A stretch of 48,187 bases of DNA, taken from Acidimicrobiaceae bacterium (GTDB lineage Bacteria > Actinomycetota > Acidimicrobiia > Acidimicrobiales > RAAP-2). The stretch spans positions 1 through 48,187 of the forward strand of contig DAHUZJ010000076.1 in NCBI GenBank assembly GCA_027306585.1, written 5' to 3'. The stretch's first letter is position 1. Every line of letters starts with the position of its first letter. The position numbers were made by a program, and so were the translations under genes. Below the pieces are notes generated by a model. The model did no database searches, was not told the DNA's origin, and saw only the letters and a list, made by a program, of their open reading frames with translations. Positions 41,125-48,187 of the stretch are shown here, one piece after another.

Positions 41125-42291
41125 TCAGGCCCGGCCCAGCGCCCTCGCCACCAGCGTCATGGGATGCACCGTCGGGACGCCCCCCGCGCCGAGGTGCATG
41201 CCACAGCCGGGGTTGGCACTCGCCACCACGTCGGCCTTGGCCCGCTCGATGTAGCCGATCTTGCGCTCGCGGATGCGTCGGGCCAGCTCGGGCTGGACGA
41301 CGAAGTAGGCGCCGCCGGCGCCGCAGCACAGGCCGTCGTCGTCGAGCTCCACCAGCTCCCGGACGAACGGGGCCAGCACCTGGCGCACCGGCAGATGCGC
41401 TCGCTGGACGTGGCGCAGGTGGCAAGGGTCCTGCACGGCCACCCGGAGGTCGAGGGGCTTCGGCTGCGCGTCGGGCAGCGACCCGACCAGGCGGTCCATG
41501 CGCCCGGCCACCCACTCGGTGATGTCGAAGACCCGGGCCGAGAAGGCGCGGGCTTCGGGGGTGCCGAGGAGGTGCCCGTAGTCCTTGAGGGCGGCGCCGC
41601 AGCCGGCCGAGTCCACGAGGATCGGCCGGTCACCGGGGAGCTCGGCGATCGCCCGTCGGGCCAGCGCCCGGGCGCGATCGCCGAGCCCGGCGTGGGAGTG
41701 GAGCGCACCGCAACACGGCACCCGGTCGCCCGTCGGGGTCACCCCTGCGCCCGCTGCCTCGAGGACTGCCTGGCCGTGGCGGTGCACGTCGCGCTGCCAG
41801 GCGTCCATGACGCACCCGGTGAACAGGTAGACGTCGTCCCCCGACGCCTGCAGCGGCGCCGAGCGCAAGGGGATGCGCGGGAGGCCCAGGCGGCGGGGCA
41901 CGAGCCCGAACCGCTGCGCGCCCGCCAGCACGGCGCTGCCGGCACGGAGCAGCCGGGGGTGGGCCAGCGCCTCGAGGCCGGCGCGCTCCCACCACGGCGT
42001 CGTGCGGTGGGCGTCCGCCAACGCCTCACGGGTGCGCTCGATGAGGTGCCCGTAGTGGACGCCGCTCGGGCAGGCCGTCTCGCACCCCCGGCACACCACG
42101 CACCCGTCGAGGGCCTCGACGATCTCGGGAGTGAGGGGGGCGCCGTCATTGTCCACGGCTCGCATCAGCGCGATGCGACCACGCGGCGACTGGCTCTCGT
42201 CGCCCGTCACGCGGAACGTCGGGCAGTGGGTGAGGCACAGGCCGCACTGCACGCAAGCGGCGAGCTCGTCTGGGTCGATGCCGAGCGTCAT
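41125..42291 (-). CDS. glcF: Glycolate oxidase iron-sulfur subunit
   Basis: 388 aa electron-transfer subunit of glycolate dehydrogenase. Two N-terminal 4Fe-4S motifs: CVQCGLCLTHCPTF and CVVCRGCETACPSG. Later CCG-type motifs PCCGALHSHAG and GLCCGAGGAYFVVQPE bind further cofactor or heterodisulfide-type cluster. ATG 42291 overlaps the GlcE stop (ATGA). It passes electrons from the GlcD/GlcE flavoproteins to the membrane quinone pool. Confidence 0.92.
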   Translation of the reverse strand: MTLGIDPDELAACVQCGLCLTHCPTFRVTGDESQSPRGRIALMRAVDNDGAPLTPEIVEALDGCVVCRGCETACPSGVHYGHLIERTREALADAHRTTPWWERAGLEALAHPRLLRAGSAVLAGAQRFGLVPRRLGLPRIPLRSAPLQASGDDVYLFTGCVMDAWQRDVHRHGQAVLEAAGAGVTPTGDRVPCCGALHSHAGLGDRARALARRAIAELPGDRPILVDSAGCGAALKDYGHLLGTPEARAFSARVFDITEWVAGRMDRLVGSLPDAQPKPLDLRVAVQDPCHLRHVQRAHLPVRQVLAPFVRELVELDDDGLCCGAGGAYFVVQPELARRIRERKIGYIERAKADVVASANPGCGMHLGAGGVPTVHPMTLVARALGRA

Positions 42292-43220
42292 GCCGCCCTC
42301 CTCCACACGCTGCGGCCCGGCGCCAGCCGCCCCGTCGGGTCGAACCCGTCCTTCACCCGCTGGGCGAGCGCGGCCAGCGGTGCCGGGACCTCGGCCGGCG
42401 GCTGGGGCCGGCTGGCCCACACGGTGCCGACCCCGATGCTCGCCACCCAGTCGCCGAGCGCCTCGCGGTCGAGCGTGCGCAGCCCGGCGGGCGGCATCGA
42501 CCAACGGTGCGGCGGGAGCGGCGGTGGTCCGGAGGCTTCACCCCACTCCCCCACCCGCTCGAGGGCTCGCAGGTTGGCGTCGACGTCGGCCCCGTGCCCT
42601 TCGAGCTCGACGAGGGTCCGGGTCCCGTCCCACAGGACGCACGACGCGCCGCGCACGAGGTCGAGGACGGCGAAGGGGTCGACGGACGCCGACGTCACCC
42701 AGCGCGAGCTCGCCGGGATCGGGTTCGTCCGCAGGATGACCTCACCGAGGATCCCGAGCGTCCCGAGCGAGCCGACGATGAGGCGAGGGAGGTCGAACCC
42801 CGTGACGTTCTTCACGGTCGGCCCCCCGCCTTGCACGACAGCCCCGTCGGCAGCCACGTAGCGCACCTGGAGCAGCGTGTCGCGCACCCGGCCACGGCCG
42901 AGGACCGCCACGTCGCTCTCCCCGACGGCCAGGGCACCGCCGACCGTGCCGCCCCGGCGGGGCAGCCCGGTCCGCTGACCGCGGGCGCCGAGCTCGGCGT
43001 GCAGCTCGTCGACAGGCGTCCCCGCCAGCACGCGGACGGTCATCTCCTCGGGCTTGTGCTCGAGGATACCCGACGGGGCGCGCACGAGGCGGGTGCCGTC
43101 GGCGAGCGCGCCGCCGACGTCCCAGCGGGTCCGGCGCCCCTCCGCCGCCACCGGCCCTTCGGCGCCGACCTCGGCAGCCAGGGCAGCCAGGGCGGCGGGG
43201 GCGGCGGGCGGCCCGCTCAT
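42288..43220 (-). CDS. glcE: Glycolate oxidase FAD-binding subunit
   Basis: 310 aa. The PCMH-type FAD fold is shown by VRAPSGILEHKPEEMTVRVLAGTPV, RRGGTVGGALAVGESD and GGPTVKNVTGFDLPRLIVGSLGTLGIL. The C-terminus ends with the family-like FDPTGRLAPGRSVW. ATG 43220 overlaps the GlcD stop (ATGA). Together with GlcD and GlcF it forms glycolate dehydrogenase. Confidence 0.92.
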   Translation of the reverse strand: MSGPPAAPAALAALAAEVGAEGPVAAEGRRTRWDVGGALADGTRLVRAPSGILEHKPEEMTVRVLAGTPVDELHAELGARGQRTGLPRRGGTVGGALAVGESDVAVLGRGRVRDTLLQVRYVAADGAVVQGGGPTVKNVTGFDLPRLIVGSLGTLGILGEVILRTNPIPASSRWVTSASVDPFAVLDLVRGASCVLWDGTRTLVELEGHGADVDANLRALERVGEWGEASGPPPLPPHRWSMPPAGLRTLDREALGDWVASIGVGTVWASRPQPPAEVPAPLAALAQRVKDGFDPTGRLAPGRSVWRRAA

Positions 43221-44701
43221 GCCCACACCCCGGTGGGGACCTGCCGCAGCGCCTGGATGTCGGCGCAACTGTGCGAGGCCGGGAGGACCTTGCCCGGGTT
43301 GGCCCGGCAGGCAGGGTCGAACGCCCGTCGCAGCCGGTTCTGGTGCTCGAGGTCGACGTCCGAGAACATCATGCTCATGTAGTCCCGCTTCTCGACGCCG
43401 ATGCCGTGCTCGCCCGAGAGCGTCCCGCCGGCCGCCAGGGACACCTCGACGATGTCCTTTCCGGCCTCGTGCACCCGCTCCATGATCCCTGGCTCGCGGG
43501 GGTCGAAGAGGAGCAACGGGTGGAGGTTGCCGTCGCCGGCGTGGAAGACGTTGACGACCGGCAGGTCGTGACGTGCCCCGATCTCGTACACGGCGCGCAA
43601 GACGTCGGCCAGCGCGGCGCGGGGCACGACCGTGTCGTGGAGGTAGTAGGCGGGGGCGATCTGGGCCACCGCCCCGAAGGCGCCTTTGCGCCCCTTCCAC
43701 AGGAGCGCCCGCTCCTCCTCGTCGGCGGCCAGCCGGCAGCTGCGCGCCCCGTCGGCGTGGGCGATCTCGGTGATCCGCTCCATGTCGAGGCGGGTGCCTT
43801 CGTCCTGGCCGTCCACCTCGACCAGGAGCACGGCGCCGGCGTCCAGCGGGTACCCGGCATGGACGAAGTTCTCGACGGCCCTCGTGATCTCCCGGTCCAT
43901 CATCTCCATCGCCGCCGGGACGATCCCCGCGGCGATGACGTCGCCCACCATGCTGGCCGCCACCTCTGCCGAGTCGAACGACACCAGCATCGTCCGGACG
44001 ACGGGCGGGTTGGGCGTGATCCGGACGCCGATGCGCGTGGCGATCCCGAGCGTGCCCTCTCCCCCCACGAAGGCCCCGCGGAGGTCGTAGCCGTCGGGCT
44101 CGGCGTCCACACCACCGAGGGTGACCAGCTCCCCGCTCGGGAGCACCACGTCGATGGCGACCACGTGGTTGCTCGTCACCCCGTAGGCGAGGCAGTGCGG
44201 ACCGCCCGAGTTGTTGGCGACGTTCCCTCCGATGGTGCACGCCTGCTGGCTGGAGGGGTCGGGGGCGAAGTGGTACCCGAGCGGGCGAAGGTACCTGGTG
44301 AGGTCCAGGTTCACGACGCCCGGCTCGACCCACGCCACCCGGTCGACGGTGTCGACCTCGAGGACCCGGTTCATCTTGATGGTCGACACCACGATCGGCG
44401 CACCGAGGGGGATCGCCCCGCCAGCCAGCCCGGTGCCGGCTCCCCGAGGCACGATCGCCCGATCGTGGCGGATGGCGATCCGCATGACGGCCTGCACCTC
44501 GGCCGCGCTCGTCACGAAGCAGACCGGGCCGCTCACCCCCCCTGTGAAGACGGAGGCGTCGTGGGCGAAGAGCGCCCGCTCGGCACTGTCCATCCGGACC
44601 CGGTCGGGCGCCAGGGCGTCCACCAGCTCGGCGACCACCGGGTCCTGCGGCAGCACCGGCTGGCTGCGCCGGCGGCCGAAGGCCCCCCGCAGCACGCCCA
44701 C
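43217..44701 (-). CDS. glcD: Glycolate oxidase FAD-linked catalytic subunit
   Basis: 494 aa FAD-linked oxidase. It has VPRGAGTGLAGGAIPLGAPIVV, GNVANNSGGPHCLAYGVTSNH, the VNVFHAGDGNLHPLLLFDP substrate region and GEHGIGVEKRDYM near the C-terminus, all standard for GlcD. It oxidises glycolate to glyoxylate. GTG 44701; it starts 7 nt after the GlcG-like stop. D-lactate is a possible alternative substrate for the family, but the malate synthase next to it favours glycolate. Confidence 0.93.
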   Translation of the reverse strand: MGVLRGAFGRRRSQPVLPQDPVVAELVDALAPDRVRMDSAERALFAHDASVFTGGVSGPVCFVTSAAEVQAVMRIAIRHDRAIVPRGAGTGLAGGAIPLGAPIVVSTIKMNRVLEVDTVDRVAWVEPGVVNLDLTRYLRPLGYHFAPDPSSQQACTIGGNVANNSGGPHCLAYGVTSNHVVAIDVVLPSGELVTLGGVDAEPDGYDLRGAFVGGEGTLGIATRIGVRITPNPPVVRTMLVSFDSAEVAASMVGDVIAAGIVPAAMEMMDREITRAVENFVHAGYPLDAGAVLLVEVDGQDEGTRLDMERITEIAHADGARSCRLAADEEERALLWKGRKGAFGAVAQIAPAYYLHDTVVPRAALADVLRAVYEIGARHDLPVVNVFHAGDGNLHPLLLFDPREPGIMERVHEAGKDIVEVSLAAGGTLSGEHGIGVEKRDYMSMMFSDVDLEHQNRLRRAFDPACRANPGKVLPASHSCADIQALRQVPTGVWA

Positions 44702-44708
44702 CGCCGGC

Positions 44709-45140
44709 TCAGCCCGTCTCGGCCACGAGGCCGGCCTTCTCGATGCCGGCCACGGCGGCGGCCTCGTCGTTGTCCGAGGTGTCGCCGGTGACGCCCACGG
44801 CCCCCACCAGCTCGCCCGAGGCGGACTTCACCAGGACGCCACCAGGGACGGGGATGAGGGCGCCGCCGAAGGCCGCCGTCACCGCGGCGACGAAGGTCGG
44901 CTGCTGCTCGGCCCTGGCCATGATCGCCCGCGACCCCATGCCGAGGCCGAGGGCGCCGTGGGCCTTGCCGTGGGCGACCTCGAAGCGGAGGTTCGACGCC
45001 CCGTCCTCCCGCTCGAACGCCTTCACGTGCCCCCCGGCGTCGAGCACGATCACCGACAGCGGGTTGAGGCCCCGCTCCCGGCCGGCCGAAAGCGTCCCGG
45101 CCACGATCGTGCGGGCCTGGTCCAAGGTGATGGTGCTCAT
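44709..45140 (-). CDS. glcG: GlcG/HbpS-like protein (DUF336)
   Basis: 143 aa. [35 protein letters not shown], shown in part by [18 protein letters not shown], and [36 protein letters not shown] ([13 protein letters not shown]) are typical. Relatives bind haem or cobalamin or accompany glycolate use. It starts at ATG 45140, inside the end of malate synthase (ATGA). The role in the pathway is unknown. Confidence 0.9.
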   Translation of the reverse strand: MSTITLDQARTIVAGTLSAGRERGLNPLSVIVLDAGGHVKAFEREDGASNLRFEVAHGKAHGALGLGMGSRAIMARAEQQPTFVAAVTAAFGGALIPVPGGVLVKSASGELVGAVGVTGDTSDNDEAAAVAGIEKAGLVAETG

Positions 45141-47335
45141 CGTCCCTCCCCGCTCGTCGTGCTTCGCTGCGCCTCGCCGGCGTCGAGGGCCTTGCGCTCG
45201 CGCCGGCGGGCGTGCAGGACCGGCTCGGTGTAGCCGCCCGGCTGCTCGACGCCGGTGAACACGAGGTCGCACGCCCCCTGGAATGCCGGGCCGTCGTAGT
45301 CGGGGGCCATCGGACGGTAGGCAGGGTCGCCGGCGTTCTGCCGGTCGACCACCACGGCCATGCGCCGCAAGGTCTCGAGCACCGTGCCGTGATCGACCAC
45401 CCCGTGGTGCAGCCAGTTGGCGAGGTGCTGGGAGGAGATCCGGCACGTCGCCCGGTCCTCCATCTGGGCCACGTCGTGGATGTCGGGCACCTTCGAGCAC
45501 CCGACGCCCTGGTCGATCCACCGGACGGCGTAGCCGAGGATGCCCTGGCAGTTGTTGTCCAGCTCCTGGCGGATCTCGTCGGCGCCCCAGGGGCGGTCGA
45601 GGGCGAGCGGGAGCACGACGAGGTCGTCGACGGTGGCGCGGGTCTCGCCGGCGAGCGCCGCCTGCCGCTCGGCGACGTCCACGCGGTGGTAATGGGTGGC
45701 GTGCAACGTGGCCGCCGTCGGCGAGGGCACCCAGGCGCAGCTCGCCCCCGCCTGGGGGTGGACGATCTTCTGCTCGAGCATGTCGCCCATGAGGTCCGCC
45801 GCCGTCCACATGCCCTTGCCGATCTGCGCCCGGCCCCGGAGCCCGCAGGCCAGGCCGACGTCGACGTTGTCGTCCTCGTAGGACTGGAACCAGCGCTCCT
45901 TGCGCATGTCGGCCTTGCGGACCACGGGGCCGGCCCGCATCGAGGTGTGGATCTCGTCCCCGGTGCGGTCCAGGAAGCCGGTGTTGATGAAGGCGATCCG
46001 CGCCTGGGCGGCCCGGATGCACTCGGCCAGGTTGACCGTCGTGCGCCGCTCCTCGTCCATGAGGCCGATCTTCACCGTGTGCTGGGGGAGGCCCAGCAGC
46101 GACTCGACGAGGGAGAAGGTCTCGTCCACGTAGGCGACCTCGGCCGGGCCGTGGAGCTTGGGCTTCACCACGTAGACCGAGCCGTGGCGGGAGTTCCGGG
46201 CCGTGGCGCGCCCCACGTCGTGGAGGGCGCAGAGCACCGTCACCATGGCGTCCACGAGGCCCTCGGGCACCGGGCGGCCGGCGGCGTCGACCACGGCGTC
46301 GGTCATCATGTGGATCCCGACGTTGCGCACCAGCATGAGGGAGCGGCCGGGCAGGACCTGCTCGGTGCCGTCGGGGGTCGTGATCGTGCGGTCGTCGTGG
46401 AGGCGCCGGGTGAACGCCCCCTCGCCCTTGTCGACCTCGGCGGTGAGGTCGCCCTTCATGAGGCCGAGCCAGTTGCGGTAGGCGGTGACCTTGTCGTCGG
46501 CGTCGACGCAGGCCACCGAGTCCTCGAGGTCGATGATCGTCGTGATCGCCGCCTCGAGCACCACGTCGGCGACGCCGGCGCGGTCGTCCCGCCCGACCGG
46601 GTGCTCCCGGTCGACCACGAGCTCCACGTGCAGGCCGTGGTGACGCAGGAACACCGCCGAGGGCCGGTCCGCCTTCCCCTGGAACCCGGCGAACGCCGAG
46701 GGATCGGCGAGGTGGGTCGGCCCGTCGGGGCCGTCGGCGACCAGGGCGCCGTCGGTGATGCGGTACTCGGTGACGTCGGCGTGCGACCCGCGCTGGAGCG
46801 GCAGCACGTCGTCGAGGAAGGCGCGGCACCAGGCGATGACCGCCGACCCCCGCTCGGCGTCGTAGGGCCCGGCCGGCGGCCGGGACCCGAGGGCGTCCGT
46901 GCCGTAGAGGGCGTCGTAGAGGGAGCCCCAGCGCGCGTTCGCCGCATTCAGGGCGTAGCGGCCGTTGGTCACCGGGACGACCAGCTGGGGCCCGCTCAGC
47001 TCGGCGATCTCGGGGTCGACGTCGGAGGTCGTGATGGCGAAGGGGTCGCCCGGCGGCACCAGGTAGCCGATCTCCTCGAGCAACGTGCGGTAGTCCCCGG
47101 GGTCCGGCGTCTGCCCGGCGTGGTCCTGGTGCCACCCGTCGATCGCCGCCTGGAGACGGTCGCGCTCCGCCAGCAGCTCGGCGTTGCGCGGGCTCATCTC
47201 GGTCAGGACCCGAACGAACCCGTGCCAGAATTCGCTCTCCTCGACACCCGTTCCGGGCAGGGCCTCCTCACGAAGAAAGCGATGCAGGATGGGCTCGACC
47301 GAAAGACCGCCCCCGACGTCCACTGGACCCGTCAT
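45137..47335 (-). CDS. glcB: Malate synthase G
   Basis: 732 aa, full length. It condenses glyoxylate with acetyl-CoA to malate. Features: [19 protein letters not shown] (Mg/acid residues), [35 protein letters not shown] and [20 protein letters not shown] (catalytic Asp region). ATG 47335 has GGAGGTAGC directly before it. First gene of the operon glcB-glcG-glcD-glcE-glcF (then GNAT), all coupled by overlaps or gaps of 7 nt or less. It removes the glyoxylate made by GlcDEF. Confidence 0.95.
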   Translation of the reverse strand: MTGPVDVGGGLSVEPILHRFLREEALPGTGVEESEFWHGFVRVLTEMSPRNAELLAERDRLQAAIDGWHQDHAGQTPDPGDYRTLLEEIGYLVPPGDPFAITTSDVDPEIAELSGPQLVVPVTNGRYALNAANARWGSLYDALYGTDALGSRPPAGPYDAERGSAVIAWCRAFLDDVLPLQRGSHADVTEYRITDGALVADGPDGPTHLADPSAFAGFQGKADRPSAVFLRHHGLHVELVVDREHPVGRDDRAGVADVVLEAAITTIIDLEDSVACVDADDKVTAYRNWLGLMKGDLTAEVDKGEGAFTRRLHDDRTITTPDGTEQVLPGRSLMLVRNVGIHMMTDAVVDAAGRPVPEGLVDAMVTVLCALHDVGRATARNSRHGSVYVVKPKLHGPAEVAYVDETFSLVESLLGLPQHTVKIGLMDEERRTTVNLAECIRAAQARIAFINTGFLDRTGDEIHTSMRAGPVVRKADMRKERWFQSYEDDNVDVGLACGLRGRAQIGKGMWTAADLMGDMLEQKIVHPQAGASCAWVPSPTAATLHATHYHRVDVAERQAALAGETRATVDDLVVLPLALDRPWGADEIRQELDNNCQGILGYAVRWIDQGVGCSKVPDIHDVAQMEDRATCRISSQHLANWLHHGVVDHGTVLETLRRMAVVVDRQNAGDPAYRPMAPDYDGPAFQGACDLVFTGVEQPGGYTEPVLHARRRERKALDAGEAQRSTTSGEGR

Positions 47336-47381
47336 GCTACCTCCTACCGTCTTGCTCGCGACCCTGTGCGCGACATTGGGA

Positions 47382-47399
47382 ATGCCCTCAACAGGGCAT
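47382..47399. promoter_or_regulatory. Inverted repeat near the glc operon promoter
   Basis: ATGCCCT-CAAC-AGGGCAT (7-bp arms, 4-nt spacer) lies between a -10-like TATTGT on the minus strand (47423-47418) and the malate synthase start (47335). A repressor bound here would block the operon. No regulator gene is next to it. Confidence 0.5.
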
Positions 47400-47497
47400 C
47401 GCGCCGTGCACGAGGACACAATAGGGACTGCTCGGGACCCGAACCGGATGCACCGCACCGACCGCCCCGGCGGCCGGCGGCCGGCGACCGGCGGCGA

Positions 47498-48139
47498 TCA
47501 GAGGGAGATGGTCTCGCCCTGCGGGACCGCCGTGAGCGCCACGCTGGTGAGGTTCCCGGGGCTCATGTAGCGGGCCGTCGCCTGCTGGCCGAGCTCGCTC
47601 AGCATCATCTCGTGGATCTGCACCAGGTTCGCCGGGGCGACGGCGCGGACGTAGTCCACCGCCTCGGCCATCTTCGTCCACGGGCCGCTCGTCGGCAGCA
47701 GCAGGGTGCGCACGGGCGCCGAGGGCACGTGGTAGGCGTCGCCGGGGTGGTAGACGTCGCCGTCGACCAGGTAGCCGACGTTGGCCACCCCCGGGATGTC
47801 GGGGTGGATGGTGGCGTGGTCGCGGCCGTGGACGGTGACGTCGAAGCCGGCGAGCTCGAGGCGGTCGCCCTCGCTCACCGCCACGCACTGGCCGTCGCGC
47901 GACGCCCACCGGCCGACGACTGCGGCGGGGCCGTAGACGCGCAGCTCCGGCCGCTCGTCGAGGGCCTCAGCCAGCAGCTCCTCGTCGAAGTGGTCGTAGT
48001 GCTCGTGGGTGATGAGCACCGTGTCCGTGCTGGCGACGAGCTCGGCGGCGTTCGACTCGAACGCGCCGGGGTCGAACACCAGCCGGCCGTAGCCCTTGTC
48101 GAGGACCACACAGGCGTGTGCGTGCTTGGTGAGCTCCAC
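47498..48139 (-). CDS. UlaG-like MBL-fold metallo-hydrolase
   Basis: 213 aa with the metal motif TVLITHEHYDHFDEELL (HxHxDH), GAFESNAAELV and GRDHATIHPDIPGVANVGYLVDGDVYHPGDAYHVP (later His/Asp ligands, GD in YHPGDA). It resembles UlaG/YflA lactonase-like proteins. GTG 48139 follows GAGGAGG. The gene is separated from malate synthase by a 162-nt promoter region and is probably independent. The substrate is unknown. Confidence 0.9.
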   Translation of the reverse strand: MELTKHAHACVVLDKGYGRLVFDPGAFESNAAELVASTDTVLITHEHYDHFDEELLAEALDERPELRVYGPAAVVGRWASRDGQCVAVSEGDRLELAGFDVTVHGRDHATIHPDIPGVANVGYLVDGDVYHPGDAYHVPSAPVRTLLLPTSGPWTKMAEAVDYVRAVAPANLVQIHEMMLSELGQQATARYMSPGNLTSVALTAVPQGETISL

Positions 48140-48187
48140 GGGACCTCCTCTTGCTCTCGGTCGGCCCCACGCTACGCGTGCACCGTC

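Overview
The window is very GC-rich (about 70% or more by eye), densely coded DNA with GTG/TTG starts, GGAGG-type ribosome sites and many 1-8 nt stop/start overlaps, all typical of a high-GC actinobacterium. Several features point to Acidimicrobiia or a close relative: tandem [18 protein letters not shown] repeats in a secreted protein, a DUF6458-type small membrane protein, a DrrAB-type exporter, an ECF41 sigma factor, and a fused 2-oxoacid:acceptor oxidoreductase with a GltD-like partner. This placement is inference from gene content.

Layout. 0.2-5.4 kb: a single-chain ECF vitamin/metal transporter (S-like membrane part, two ATPases, EcfT) joined by a repeat-built linker, then a DrrA/DrrB-type ABC exporter pair. 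5.4-9.4 kb: an orphan ParA-like ATPase, a small DUF6458 protein, two decayed genes (a secreted repeat protein with an in-frame TGA, and a heavily deleted flavin monooxygenase) and an acyl-CoA dehydrogenase. 9.6-12.5 kb, minus strand: aldehyde dehydrogenase, crotonase-like protein and an AhpE-like peroxiredoxin. The peroxiredoxin's peroxidatic cysteine codon is TGA, followed at once by a 7-bp hairpin with an AGUU loop, so it is a strong selenoprotein candidate. 12.6-14.4 kb: cupin and three small unrecognised genes. 14.7-16.2 kb: an orphan DNA methyltransferase with an extra C-terminal domain. 16.3-21.1 kb: a drug-resistance type locus with an MFS exporter, a shortened SAM methyltransferase and a MarR regulator on the minus strand, divergent from an ABC exporter pair, with a perfect 18-bp palindrome between them.

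21.5-24.9 kb: tRNA-Ala(TGC), an SGNH-like lipoprotein, and a divergent pair of an AhpD-like protein and an ECF41 sigma factor. Between these two lie two opposed copies of the same promoter motif with the same 16-nt spacing. Then a TesB-like thioesterase. 24.9-28.9 kb: an MFS transporter divergent from an Rrf2 regulator that keeps an IscR-like Cys3His set and carries a long extra domain, then a secreted DUF3089 hydrolase. 28.9-34.7 kb: a LysR regulator divergent from a hydantoinase/oxoprolinase A-B pair and an alpha/beta hydrolase, with an inverted repeat plus a third half-site between. 34.8-40.1 kb: a rubrerythrin-type protein and a three-gene module (GltD-like flavoprotein with ferredoxin domains, fused gamma/alpha subunit, TPP beta subunit) for reversible 2-oxoacid oxidation. 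40.1-47.3 kb, minus strand: a tightly coupled glycolate/glyoxylate operon (malate synthase G, GlcG-like protein, GlcD, GlcE, GlcF, GNAT) with an inverted repeat near its promoter. 47.5-48.1 kb: an UlaG-like metallo-hydrolase.

The main themes are redox and two-carbon metabolism (glycolate to glyoxylate to malate, 2-oxoacid oxidoreductase, acyl-CoA and aldehyde oxidation) with peroxide defence (Sec-peroxiredoxin candidate, AhpD-like protein, rubrerythrin) and several export systems. The candidate selenoprotein is the most interesting item. No selenium-insertion gene lies in this window, so it must be tested against the rest of the genome.
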